This document shows, piece after piece, positions 1 through 6,280 of a DNA stretch of 6,600 bases (position 1 is the first letter of the stretch; each line of letters begins with the position of its first letter). The translations under genes were made by a program, and so were the position numbers. The notes under the pieces were generated by a model. It made no database searches. It was not told where the DNA came from and saw only the letters and a list, made by a program, of their open reading frames with translations. This stretch comes from Chloroflexota bacterium. Its GTDB lineage: Bacteria > Chloroflexota > Limnocylindria > Limnocylindrales > CSP1-4. The stretch covers positions 1 through 6,600 of the forward strand of contig VGPE01000159.1 of assembly GCA_016875645.1 (NCBI GenBank), written 5' to 3'.

Positions 1-998
1 GGCTGCGTCATGGCGAAGTGATAGCTGTAGATGCCGCCGGCATGCGGCACGACGGCCACGTCGAACGCGGACGCGAGCGAGGCGATGCGAAGCGCCTCCG
101 TGAACCCGCCGGTCCACATCAGGTCGGGCTGCACGATGTCGACCGACCGGTTCCGGATGAGGTCCCGGAAGCCCCAGCGCGTGCACTCGTGCTCACCGGT
201 GACCCACCGGACCCAGGGCGCGGCCGACTTCAGATGGCGATACCCGTCCAGGTCATCGGGATGCAGCGCTTCTTCGATCCAGTAGAGACCGTAGGGCTGG
301 GTCGCACGGGCGAACTCCAGGGCGTAGGGCACGTCGAGCGACATGAAGCAGTCGATCATCAGCGGAAACTCGGGGCCCACGGCCTCGCGATGCGCCGCGA
401 CGGTGCGCACGTTGGCCGAGAGTCCTTCGCGCCCATCGGCAGGGCCATAGGGGAACGGAACCTTGGCGCCGGCGAACCCGTGCCGCTGGAAGAACGCGGG
501 ATCGGGTCCCGTGCCGTACACGGCGATGCGCTCCCTGGTCGCGCCGCCCGCCAGGCGATAGACGGGTTCGCCGCGAATCTGACCCAGCAGGTCCCAGAGC
601 GCCAGGTCCACGGCGCTCACCGCCATCAGGGCCACGCCCTTTCGACCGTAGGGCAGCGTGGTCCGGTACATCTGGTCCCAGAGTCGCGAGACGTCGCGCG
701 GGTCGGCCCCGACCAGCAGGCCCGCCAGATCCTGTTCGATGATCGCGCAAGCGCCGATGCCACCGCTTCCGGTGGCGATCCCCAGGGTGCCGTCGGCAGC
801 CTCGATCTCCACCAGGATGCCGGCCGCAGCGTCGCTCGCGCCGGTCCTGAGGGTCGTGCGACTCGGGTAGACCGACATGGGATTGGCCTGGCGCGCATCG
901 GTGATCCAGTGACCGGGCGGTCGCGAGGCGTAGTTGCCCCCGACACCAAGCGTCTCGATCACAGAGGAACGCACCGATGCGATCCGCCATCTGCTCAT
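1..998 (-). CDS. rhmD: L-rhamnonate dehydratase-like enzyme (enolase superfamily), 3' end beyond window
   Basis: This minus-strand gene encodes an acid-sugar dehydratase of the mandelate racemase/enolase superfamily. The rhamnonate dehydratase family turns L-rhamnonate into 2-keto-3-deoxy-L-rhamnonate in the cytoplasm, using Mg2+. The visible 332 residues run from MSRWRIASV to SYHFAMTQ; the family is about 400 long, so roughly 70 C-terminal residues lie beyond the left edge. Against remembered enteric RhmD the register is ungapped from D216 onward. Metal ligands fall at D216 (MIDCFMS), E242 (WIEEALHP) and E269 (TGEHE). The catalytic dyad falls at D292 (VQPDLMW) and H319 (VVPHAGG). H30 in GHWITD matches a substrate-contact His of the family. 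The barrel entry is ALWDLLG. The ATG at 998-996 has CAGGGG six bases upstream, a good ribosome site. It lies 110 bases downstream of the SDR gene on the same strand, probably one transcript. Family membership is strong; the exact sugar acid is inferred. Confidence 0.85.
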   Translation of the reverse strand, partial: MSRWRIASVRSSVIETLGVGGNYASRPPGHWITDARQANPMSVYPSRTTLRTGASDAAAGILVEIEAADGTLGIATGSGGIGACAIIEQDLAGLLVGADPRDVSRLWDQMYRTTLPYGRKGVALMAVSAVDLALWDLLGQIRGEPVYRLAGGATRERIAVYGTGPDPAFFQRHGFAGAKVPFPYGPADGREGLSANVRTVAAHREAVGPEFPLMIDCFMSLDVPYALEFARATQPYGLYWIEEALHPDDLDGYRHLKSAAPWVRWVTGEHECTRWGFRDLIRNRSVDIVQPDLMWTGGFTEALRIASLASAFDVAVVPHAGGIYSYHFAMTQ

Positions 999-1108
999 GT
1001 CCAGCCCCTGACCTCGCGGCGTGATGGAACGCTGCAACGAACACCAAGCATGCAGGTCGCGCCTCGTCACGTGGTGGAACTCCGGCAGGCCGCCGGCGGT
1101 CAGCGTGG

Positions 1109-1894
1109 TCAGGCGGGCGGGATCGGATCCTGGGTCGGTCCGAGCATCCAGCCACCGTCGACCCACTGCTCCGACCCGGTCACGAAGCGCGAGTCGTCCG
1201 AGGCGAGGAAGAGCGCGACGGACGCGACCTCCTCCAGTTCCCCGAGCCGGCCCAGGGCCGTCATGCGGATGGATGCGTCGCGGTAGCCGGGGTCGGCCAA
1301 CGCGTCGCGGGTCATGCCGGTGACCATCGGGCCGGGGATCAGGATGTTCGCCCGCACCCCGTGCCTGGCGTAGTACTGGGCGATCGAACGCGTCAACGCC
1401 GAGACGCCCCCCTTGGATGCCGTGTAGGCGTCGCAGACCGGCTCCGGCCGATAGGCGACCGGCGATGACGTGTTGATGATCGAGCCGCCGCCCGAGTCGA
1501 TCAGCGCGGGGATCCCGGCCCGGCACATCAGCATCGTGCCCGTGAGGTTGACCCTCAGCGTGCGCTCCCAGGCGTCCAGCGTGAGCTCGGTCACGGCGCC
1601 GTCTCCGGGTGCCCAGGTGCCCGCATTGTTATAGAGCACGTGCAGGCCGCCGAAGGCGCCGACGACGCGATCGACGGCGCGGGCACCATGGGCGGGCGCC
1701 GACACGTCGGCGACGACCGCGACGGCCGAGCCTCCCTCCCGCTCGATCTGGCGCACCGTTCGAGCCGCGCGCTCCTCGACGATGTCGAGCACGCCGACCC
1801 GGGCGCCTTCCCGCGCAAAGAGCAGCGCAGCCGCGCGGCCGATCCCGTCGCCGGCCCCCGTGATCAGCGCCACCTTCCCATCGAGCCGTCCCAT
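1109..1894 (-). CDS. Short-chain dehydrogenase/reductase (SDR), probably NAD-dependent, sugar pathway
   Basis: This is a complete classical SDR of 261 residues, the usual family size. It has the cofactor motif TGAGDGIG at 12-19 and D37 at the end of the second strand, which favours NAD over NADP. D63 is the adenine-contact Asp in VADVS, NNAG lies at 89-92, and N116 sits in the helix-4 position. Catalytic S144, Y157 and K161 (YTASK) have the normal 13-residue Ser-Tyr spacing. PGP at 187-189 and a VDGG C-terminal motif complete the fold. The ATG at 1894-1892 has GGGAGG six bases upstream, so the start is secure. Its neighbour downstream is the rhamnonate dehydratase-like gene. By context it may oxidise L-rhamnose at C1, or oxidise 2-keto-3-deoxy-L-rhamnonate as LRA5-type SDRs do. 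Both are inference, because SDR sequence alone does not fix substrate. Confidence 0.93.
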   Translation of the reverse strand: MGRLDGKVALITGAGDGIGRAAALLFAREGARVGVLDIVEERAARTVRQIEREGGSAVAVVADVSAPAHGARAVDRVVGAFGGLHVLYNNAGTWAPGDGAVTELTLDAWERTLRVNLTGTMLMCRAGIPALIDSGGGSIINTSSPVAYRPEPVCDAYTASKGGVSALTRSIAQYYARHGVRANILIPGPMVTGMTRDALADPGYRDASIRMTALGRLGELEEVASVALFLASDDSRFVTGSEQWVDGGWMLGPTQDPIPPA

Positions 1895-2437
1895 CAGGAG
1901 CCTCCCGTTGATGCCTCACCCCGAGCCTGCCACGGGATCGAGCGCGACCACGCGCGAGCGAAGATCCGCTGCTCGCCCTGGCGGGCGCCGAGCGCGTTCG
2001 TGACGCGGCACGCGTCTGTATGGGCCGTCTGCAAGCGACTTCGCCTCCACCCGCATCCGCCAGCCGTGACGCGCGAATCCGACCCGTCAATGGAGTGGAA
2101 TCTGATGTCTGCACACTCTCACGAAACGGACTGCTGAGCGCGCGCTGGACAGATCCTGCTCTGCGCGATCTTCCAGCCGCCAACGATGAGGATCACCTGC
2201 GAGCGAATGATCGGGCGGACTACCGCGGGACCAGGGCTTCTGGCGCGCGAATGGCCCCTGGGATGGGCGTAAGAGCCGCCGAGCGTGGGGCGTAAACGAT
2301 CCGGATCCGGGTGAATGGAACAACGCGGCACGGCTCGGCGTAGGCGATCCGCCGTGGTCTGCGGTTCTCCGGCATCGGTCTGATGCTCTCGTCGCGACCG
2401 GTCGGGCGCCTCGACCGATACGTCACGTCCGGCGGCG
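1895..2437. other. Gene-poor stretch upstream of the SDR-rhmD pair
   Basis: I recognise no gene in these 543 bases. Open frames exist on both strands, but their products are Arg/Pro/Ser-rich low-complexity sequences with no motif. The SDR promoter and any operator must lie here, since the SDR is the first minus-strand gene. A locally less GC-rich patch at about 2085-2135 is the likeliest place. On the minus strand it contains TTGACG (2090-2085), a fair -35 box, but no good -10 follows at normal spacing. CCGGATCCGG at 2301-2310 is a perfect 10-base palindrome of unknown meaning. CCAGGG at 2231-2236 can pair with CCCTGG at 2256-2261. No regulator gene is visible. Confidence 0.4.
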
Positions 2438-2866
2438 ATGCCCTCTACTGATCTTGGGGCTGACCAGCTCGACCGGGATGAGGTGCGCGAATTCCTGCAG
2501 TACGACGATTGGGAGCCTGACCGTTCCACGGGCCACGACTTCTTCGAGAAGGTGCTGCCCGATGGCGAGATCCTGCGGACCCATGCGTACCGCTCTCTCT
2601 CGAAGACGATCAGTCCGGGTCGCTTCAAGGCCATCCTGGCCGACCAGCTCCAGCTGAGCGAGAGAGGGTTCCGGGAGGTCCTCCGAACGCGAGAACCGGC
2701 GGCGCGTCCAAGCCCGACCGCCGAACCGGGACCGGTGTCGCTGCCGCTCTGGCTTGCGCAGGCACTGGAGCGCGAAGCGCGCCTCAGCCGCGACGAGATT
2801 GCGGCGCTTGATCTCGATGCGGCCCGCCAACGACTCGAAGAGGTCCGCGCGCGACCCCGGGATTGA
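2438..2866 (+). CDS. HicA-like protein with C-terminal extension (putative toxin-type RNA-binding protein)
   Basis: This 142-residue protein resembles high-GC bacterial proteins often labelled cytotoxic translational repressor or HicA/YcfA-like. Residues about 14-82 follow the HicA pattern. An amphipathic helix (DEVREFLQ) leads into DDWEPDRSTGHDFFEK, then DGEILRTH, then a long helix after KTISPGRFKAIL. H33 lies where HicA toxins carry their catalytic His, although HicA usually reads GSHH and this reads TGHDF. Residues 84-98 are a Pro/Arg linker. Residues 100-142 form a separate charged, helical C-terminal piece (PLWLAQALERE, then RQRLEEVRARP). HicA toxins are normally about 60-80 residues and sit beside hicB; no hicB is seen here. 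The ATG at 2438 has only a weak ribosome site (GGCGGCG), so the start is less certain. That the gene is real is well supported by sequence character; a toxin role is only a fold-pattern inference. Confidence 0.62.
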   Translation: MPSTDLGADQLDRDEVREFLQYDDWEPDRSTGHDFFEKVLPDGEILRTHAYRSLSKTISPGRFKAILADQLQLSERGFREVLRTREPAARPSPTAEPGPVSLPLWLAQALEREARLSRDEIAALDLDAARQRLEEVRARPRD

Positions 2867-2875
2867 GCCGGGGTC
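2853..2875 (+). terminator. Hairpin spanning the stop codon of the HicA-like gene
   Basis: GACCCCGG (2853-2860) pairs perfectly with CCGGGGTC (2868-2875) around a 7-base loop that holds the TGA stop at 2864-2866. The 8-bp GC-rich stem at the end of a gene suggests a transcription terminator of the high-GC type. No T-run follows, so it is not a standard intrinsic terminator, and it could instead stabilise the 3' end. Confidence 0.4.
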
Positions 2876-3251
2876 CCGACGCCGCGGTCGGCGCCTTCCC
2901 CACCCCGTCCTTTGGCTCGGGCGCGCCGTCCTCTTGTGCACTGCACACACAAGGCGCGGCGCAAGGGGTCGAGTCGACGCTGGTCCTGCCGGCCGGCGCG
3001 CTCGTCCGTGCACGGAAAGGCGCTCGGCTCCGGTGATCGGCGGGTCAAGGCCCGGCTGCGGGCCACGCAACTGCTCGCAGCGCACATCATAAGAACACAG
3101 CCCGACGCAACGGTCCGGAGCGCGCCGCAGAGGCGTGTGGCGGGCAGTCGGTGGCCAGCGCTTCGCCACAGCCGGGAAATCCGTTCGTTCGTTCGGGCCC
3201 GCACCACGTGCTAGGCTGTGCTCCACGACAACAACCGTGGGGCAGTGGGAG
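2876..3251. other. Gene-poor stretch between the HicA-like gene and the antitoxin gene
   Basis: I see no convincing gene in these 376 bases; open frames on both strands are shadow-like and Arg-rich. Structure seen: GTGCACTGCAC at 2936-2946 is a palindrome with a single central base. It is nested in a hairpin whose arms are CTTGTG (2933-2938) and CACAAG (2948-2953). CGTT is repeated three times in tandem at 3182-3195. The stretch must hold the promoter of the downstream vapB-like gene, but I cannot name clear -35 and -10 boxes; TAGGCT at 3212-3217 is a weak -10 candidate. Confidence 0.35.
3223..3240. promoter_or_regulatory. Inverted repeat upstream of the vapB-like gene, possible operator
   Basis: CCACG (3223-3227) and CGTGG (3236-3240) form a perfect inverted repeat with an 8-base spacer, ending 11 bases before the antitoxin ATG. 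Ribbon-helix-helix antitoxins bind such repeats at their own promoters, so autoregulation is plausible. Five-base arms are short and could occur by chance in GC-rich DNA. Confidence 0.25.
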
Positions 3252-3506
3252 ATGGCGCGGACGAACCTGACGATCCAGCTGGACGAGGACGTGATCCGGC
3301 AGGCACGAGTGGTTGCCGCACGTCGAGGAACATCCGTCACTGGCCTGGTCGCCCGCGAGCTGGAGCGACTGGCCGAGGAGGACGGTCGCTACGAGGAGGC
3401 ACGCCGGCGGGCGTCCGAGGTGATGGCGACGGCGAGGCCTCGCGGCGGTCGAGGCTGGACGCGCGACGACATCTACGCCGAACGGCTCGAGCGGTCCGGT
3501 CGCTGA
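3252..3506 (+). CDS. VapB-type ribbon-helix-helix antitoxin
   Basis: This is an 84-residue antitoxin of the CopG/VapB class. A short beta strand (NLTIQL, residues 5-10) is followed by helix A (about 12-24), a turn at R25-G26, and helix B (TSVTGLVARELERLAEED, 27-44). Two such chains form the DNA-binding dimer. The C-terminal half (45-84), with WTRDDIYAERLER, matches the part of VapB proteins that wraps around and blocks the partner PIN toxin. I chose the ATG at 3252 because the strand-helix-helix domain starts right there; upstream in-frame sequence is Arg-rich and unlike the family. The ribosome site is poorly spaced: GGGAG directly abuts the ATG. One base separates its TGA from the GTG of the vapC remnant, the usual toxin-antitoxin arrangement. 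With the toxin broken, it may survive as an orphan regulator or be on its way to loss. Confidence 0.85.
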   Translation: MARTNLTIQLDEDVIRQARVVAARRGTSVTGLVARELERLAEEDGRYEEARRRASEVMATARPRGGRGWTRDDIYAERLERSGR

Positions 3507-3507
3507 G

Positions 3508-3606
3508 GTGACGACGTTCGTCGACACGAACGTCCTGCTCTACGCCCACGACGCGAGCGAGGCCGCGCTGCTCGCCACCCCGGGCACGAGCCACGGCGGA
3601 TCCTGA
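3508..3606 (+). pseudogene. VapC-type PIN-domain toxin, truncated remnant
   Basis: The GTG at 3508 begins a 32-residue frame whose first residues, VTTFVDTNVLLYAHDASE, are the classic start of a VapC PIN ribonuclease, including the first metal-binding Asp (D6 in VDTN). After about residue 18 the sequence no longer looks like a PIN domain, and the frame stops at 3604-3606. VapC proteins are usually about 125-145 residues. The remaining acidic metal ligands are therefore absent, and the product cannot be an active nuclease. Only 22 bases separate its stop from the end of the converging S4-domain gene, so the missing part is not displaced nearby in this window. A deletion fusing this locus to the next gene is the simplest explanation. 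It immediately follows its antitoxin gene. Confidence 0.82.
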
Positions 3607-3622
3607 GGGCCCCATCACGGCC

Positions 3623-3639
3623 GGGGCGTCAGGCGCCCC
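3623..3639. terminator. GC hairpin between converging genes
   Basis: GGGGCG (3623-3628) pairs with CGCCCC (3634-3639) around a 5-base loop holding part of the stop codon of the minus-strand S4 gene (3631-3629). It lies where the vapB-vapC transcript and the S4-domain gene converge, so it could end transcripts from both sides. No T-run is present on either strand. Confidence 0.35.
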
Positions 3640-4015
3640 CGAGTCGACGCATCCGCTCCAGCTCGCGGCGGAGCCGTTTGCTCGGCCGGCCCTCGCCGCG
3701 AATCATCTTGATGCCGGGCGCAATCTCGACGACAACCGGGGGCGGCGTGTGGTCCACGTAGCAGGTCGCGGCGACCGGCGCGCCGACCCGGGTCTCGATC
3801 GGCCAGACGACCTCCACGATACGCTCACGTCCGGCGATCAACGCGTCCACGCGATCGCCGGGGCGGACCCTGGTCGACGGCTTCGCGGAATGGCCGTTGA
3901 CGCGGACGTGCCCGCCGTCACACAGCTGCGTCGCCATGGGACGCGTCTTCACGAGGCGGACCGCGCACAGCCATCGATCGATGCGAGTCTCGGCCGGTGA
4001 GTCATTGTTGGTCAC
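3629..4015 (-). CDS. hslR: S4-domain RNA-binding protein, Hsp15-like
   Basis: This small basic protein of 128 residues has an N-terminal S4 RNA-binding domain at about 11-60. The motif RIDRWLCAVRLVKTR is followed by the GGHVRVNG turn, then KPSTRVRPGDRVDA. The C-terminal tail GRPSKRLRRELERMRR (about 109-124) matches the basic end of Hsp15, which recycles free 50S subunits carrying stalled nascent chains. E. coli Hsp15 has 133 residues, a close length match. There is no ATG start. The GTG at 4015-4013 has GGAG five bases upstream and fits better than the TTG one codon earlier (4018-4016), only two bases from the same site. It converges on the broken vapBC locus and diverges from the SDR remnant. 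The Hsp15 label is by similarity; heat regulation cannot be judged here. Confidence 0.82.
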   Translation of the reverse strand: MTNNDSPAETRIDRWLCAVRLVKTRPMATQLCDGGHVRVNGHSAKPSTRVRPGDRVDALIAGRERIVEVVWPIETRVGAPVAATCYVDHTPPPVVVEIAPGIKMIRGEGRPSKRLRRELERMRRLGGA

Positions 4016-4172
4016 CAAGACTCCATGGCCGGATTGTCCACCCGCGCGACGGCGCCGATGCGGCTGCGGCGAAGGTCTGTGAGGAACTGCGTCGCACGCC
4101 GATCCTCGCGGCCGTGGATCTGCGGCGGCCAGCCGGGCGCGCGCAGGGCGCTGCCGTGGGACTCTTCACTCG
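4016..4172. other. Divergent intergenic region with a possible coding remnant
   Basis: These 157 bases separate the divergently read S4-domain gene and SDR remnant, so promoters for both are expected, but I see no clear boxes. One plus-strand frame at about 4045-4170 shows coding-like codon use with mostly G/C third positions and a sensible peptide, DGADAAAAKVCEELRR, then TPILAAVDLRRP. It has no start in keeping with this, and I cannot assign it to a family. It may be a gene relic cut by the same rearrangements that damaged the SDR. Confidence 0.25.
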
Positions 4173-4505
4173 ATGGAGCGCATCGGGTCTCGTCTCAGCG
4201 GCCGGAACGCCGTCATCGGCGGCGGCAGCGCGGGCCTTGGCCTGGCAATCGCCCGCGCATTCACGGCTGAAGGCGCGTCCAAGGCCCTCGTAGATATCGA
4301 CCCGGCCGGGGCGGAAGGACGGACGGTGATCGAGACGAACGACCGGGATGCCGAAGCCGGCGCACGACGGCTCGCGAAGTACCCGATCGGTCGCCTTGCC
4401 GAGCCCGTCGATGTCGCGGCGGCAGCGCTGTTCCTCGCATCGGACGAGGCGGCGTTCGTCACCGGTCTCGTCATGCCCGTGGATGGCGGGATGACCGCGA
4501 TATGA
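4173..4505 (+). pseudogene. Short-chain dehydrogenase with in-frame internal deletion
   Basis: The frame encodes 110 residues made of the two ends of an SDR of normal size about 250. Residues 1-50 are the start of the Rossmann fold, with the cofactor motif GGGSAGLG at 16-23 and an acidic D41 after strand 2. Residues about 55-110 are the C-terminal end: KYPIGRLAEPVDVAAAALFLASDEAAFVTG and then PVDGG. Everything between is missing, including NNAG, the catalytic Ser, YxxxK and the PG motif. Against the intact SDR at 1109-1894 the gap is about 150 residues, roughly 450 bases. The protein cannot be an active dehydrogenase. No good ribosome site precedes the ATG. Its TGA overlaps the ATG of the E1 gene (ATGA, 4502-4505), so translation of this remnant may still drive E1. 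An assembly collapse is an alternative explanation. Confidence 0.82.
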
Positions 4506-6280
4506 CTGGGGCGACTCACGCGACCCCGGCGACCGGGGCGACCACCGCGCGGCTGCCGGGCCCCTTGGGGGCATCGGCATATCCCAACATCCGATCCGTC
4601 GTACTGACCGCCGCGGACTGGGCAGCGACGCCGCGCGACGTCCTCGGGCGGGCCCTGCTGGTCCTGACGACGATCCGCCTGGTCGAGAAATGGCTGATCG
4701 ACCACGTGGAGCTGGTGCACGGGCCCCTGCATTCCAGCATCGGCCAGGAGCCCGTGGCGGTCGGAGCCCTGCTGGCCCTGGGGCCGGCGGACCAGGTCAC
4801 CTCGAACCACCGCGCCCACCACCATGTGCTCGCCAGGCAGATCACGTATCACCTTCCGCCCGCCTTCGACCCGTTCGTCCTGCACGACGTGCCCGACGCC
4901 GTCCTCACCAGCGTGAGCCGGACGCTGGCGGAGATCCTCGGGCTGGCGGACGGCCTGGCCGGGGGCCGCGGCGGGTCGATGCATCTCGCCGACTTCGACT
5001 CAGGCGTCCTCGGGACCACGGCGATCGTCGGGGGCGGCATCCCGGTCGCCGCGGGCGCGGCGCTCGCGGCCAAGCTCCGGGGCACGGCCAGGGTGGTCGC
5101 CGCCTTCGTGGGCGACGGGGCGACCTCGATCGGCGCCTTCCACGAGGGCCTCAGCCTCGCCCGGGCGATGACGCTCCCGGTGATCTTCATCGTCGAGAAC
5201 AATCTCTACTCGGTCGCGACAACCGTCCGCGAGACCGCCGGCTTCGAGGAGCTGGTGATCCGCGCGAGCGGGCAGGAGATGCCGGGGCTCGTGGTCGACG
5301 GGATGGACCCGGTGGCGGTCATGCGGGCGGTCGAGAGCGCCCGGGCCCACGTGCTCGAGGGACGCGGGCCGGTGCTGATCGAGGCGCTCACCTACCGCTT
5401 CTATCACCAGAACGGGCCCCTGCCCGGGAGCGCCTTCCGGTATCGGACGAAGGACGAGGAAGCGGCCTGGCGGTTGCGCGATCCATTCACGGTCTTCCCG
5501 CGCCGGCTCCTGGAATCGGGTGTCGTGTCGCCGGACGACATCGCCCACGTCTCCCGCCTTGCCGAGCACCTGGTCGCGCGGACGGTCGAGCGGGTGACGG
5601 TCGCCGGGCCAGAGGGGCCGGTGATCGCCGCGGAGCGCTACCCGGCGGCGGGCACGCTCGGCAGCGGTGTGCTCGGTCCCGGTCTGCCGCCGGTTGCCCA
5701 CGGGTTCGTGTTCGATTCGCCGCCCGATCCGGAGGCCGCCGAGATCACGTTCGTCGGCGCGATCTCGGGAACCATCGCGCGCTGGCTGGAGCGCGACCCC
5801 TCCGTCTTCGTGATCGGCGAGGAGGTCGGTTACATGGGAGGCGGGGCCTTCGGGGCGACGAAGGGCGCGCTGGTGGCCGCCCCTGATCGCGTCCTGAGCA
5901 CGCCCATCTGCGAGAACGGCTTCGCCGGCGCGGCGCTGGGTGCAGCGTTCGCGGGCATGCACCCCATCGTGGAGCTGATGTACCCCGATTTCGTCCTGGA
6001 GGCCGCGGACCAGCTGTTCAACCACATCGCGAAGGCGCGCTACATGTTCGGGGGCGGACGCGCGATCCCGATCGTCGTCCGTGCCCGGACCGCCCAGGGC
6101 CGAGGCTACGGACCCCAGCACAGCTGCGACCCCGCGGCCCTGTTCGGCCTCTTCCCCGGCTGGCGGATCTGCGCGCCGTCGGACGCGGCCGAGTACATCG
6201 GCCTGTTCAACGCCGCGATGCTTACGCGCGACCCGGTCCTGATCATCGAGGATCATCGGCTCTGGCCGGCGCGCTCGTAG
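4502..6280 (+). CDS. Fused E1 alpha/beta TPP-dependent 2-oxo acid dehydrogenase, ended by in-frame TAG
   Basis: The 592 residues hold an E1-alpha domain (about 45-345) fused to the pyrimidine-binding domain of E1-beta (about 412-590). Such enzymes decarboxylate a 2-oxo acid on thiamine diphosphate and pass the acyl group to a lipoyl E2. In the alpha part, SSIGQEP is at 79-84, GGRGGSMHL at 154-162, and the cofactor motif runs from GDG (204-206) to NN (233-234) at normal spacing. YRTKDEEAAW lies at 314-323. The beta part has FVIGEEVGYMGG (436-447), ENGFAGAALGAAFAGMHPIVELM (471-493) and GPQHS (537-541). Residues 1-23 are Thr/Ala/Gly-rich. The segment between SNHRAHHH (101-108) and GGRGGS is longer than in common E1-alpha, with an extra stretch around 113-140. 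The ATG overlaps the preceding SDR stop, implying coupling. Coding sequence for the rest of E1-beta continues past the TAG, so the product lacks its C-terminal domain unless the stop is read through. The substrate is unknown. Confidence 0.88.
   Translation: MTGATHATPATGATTARLPGPLGASAYPNIRSVVLTAADWAATPRDVLGRALLVLTTIRLVEKWLIDHVELVHGPLHSSIGQEPVAVGALLALGPADQVTSNHRAHHHVLARQITYHLPPAFDPFVLHDVPDAVLTSVSRTLAEILGLADGLAGGRGGSMHLADFDSGVLGTTAIVGGGIPVAAGAALAAKLRGTARVVAAFVGDGATSIGAFHEGLSLARAMTLPVIFIVENNLYSVATTVRETAGFEELVIRASGQEMPGLVVDGMDPVAVMRAVESARAHVLEGRGPVLIEALTYRFYHQNGPLPGSAFRYRTKDEEAAWRLRDPFTVFPRRLLESGVVSPDDIAHVSRLAEHLVARTVERVTVAGPEGPVIAAERYPAAGTLGSGVLGPGLPPVAHGFVFDSPPDPEAAEITFVGAISGTIARWLERDPSVFVIGEEVGYMGGGAFGATKGALVAAPDRVLSTPICENGFAGAALGAAFAGMHPIVELMYPDFVLEAADQLFNHIAKARYMFGGGRAIPIVVRARTAQGRGYGPQHSCDPAALFGLFPGWRICAPSDAAEYIGLFNAAMLTRDPVLIIEDHRLWPARS

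Noticed and set aside
18..1286. 422-residue open frame on the plus strand across the rhmD-like gene and the SDR end
   Set aside because: It is codon-aligned antisense to the dehydratase, has no recognisable motif and is rich in Arg, Gly and His. Long antisense frames are expected opposite GC-rich genes.
2020..2295. 91-residue plus-strand frame in the gene-poor region
   Set aside because: There is no ribosome site, no recognisable motif, and an Ala/Arg/Ser-rich composition. It may be chance; I could not support it as a gene.
2853..2900. tRNA-like feel of the GC-rich hairpin region
   Set aside because: There is no T-loop TTCGA-type sequence, no anticodon arm and no acceptor pairing, so it is only a simple stem-loop.
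3135..3251. Upstream start giving the antitoxin 39 extra residues
   Set aside because: The extra sequence is unlike any VapB. The strand-helix-helix domain begins right after the ATG at 3252, and the extension would read through the inverted repeat and likely promoter.
2119..3340. Two long minus-strand frames (2119-3207 and 2423-3340) covering the HicA-like gene
   Set aside because: Both are Arg/Ser/Pro-rich without motifs. The opposite-strand 142-residue protein has a natural composition and a family-like pattern.
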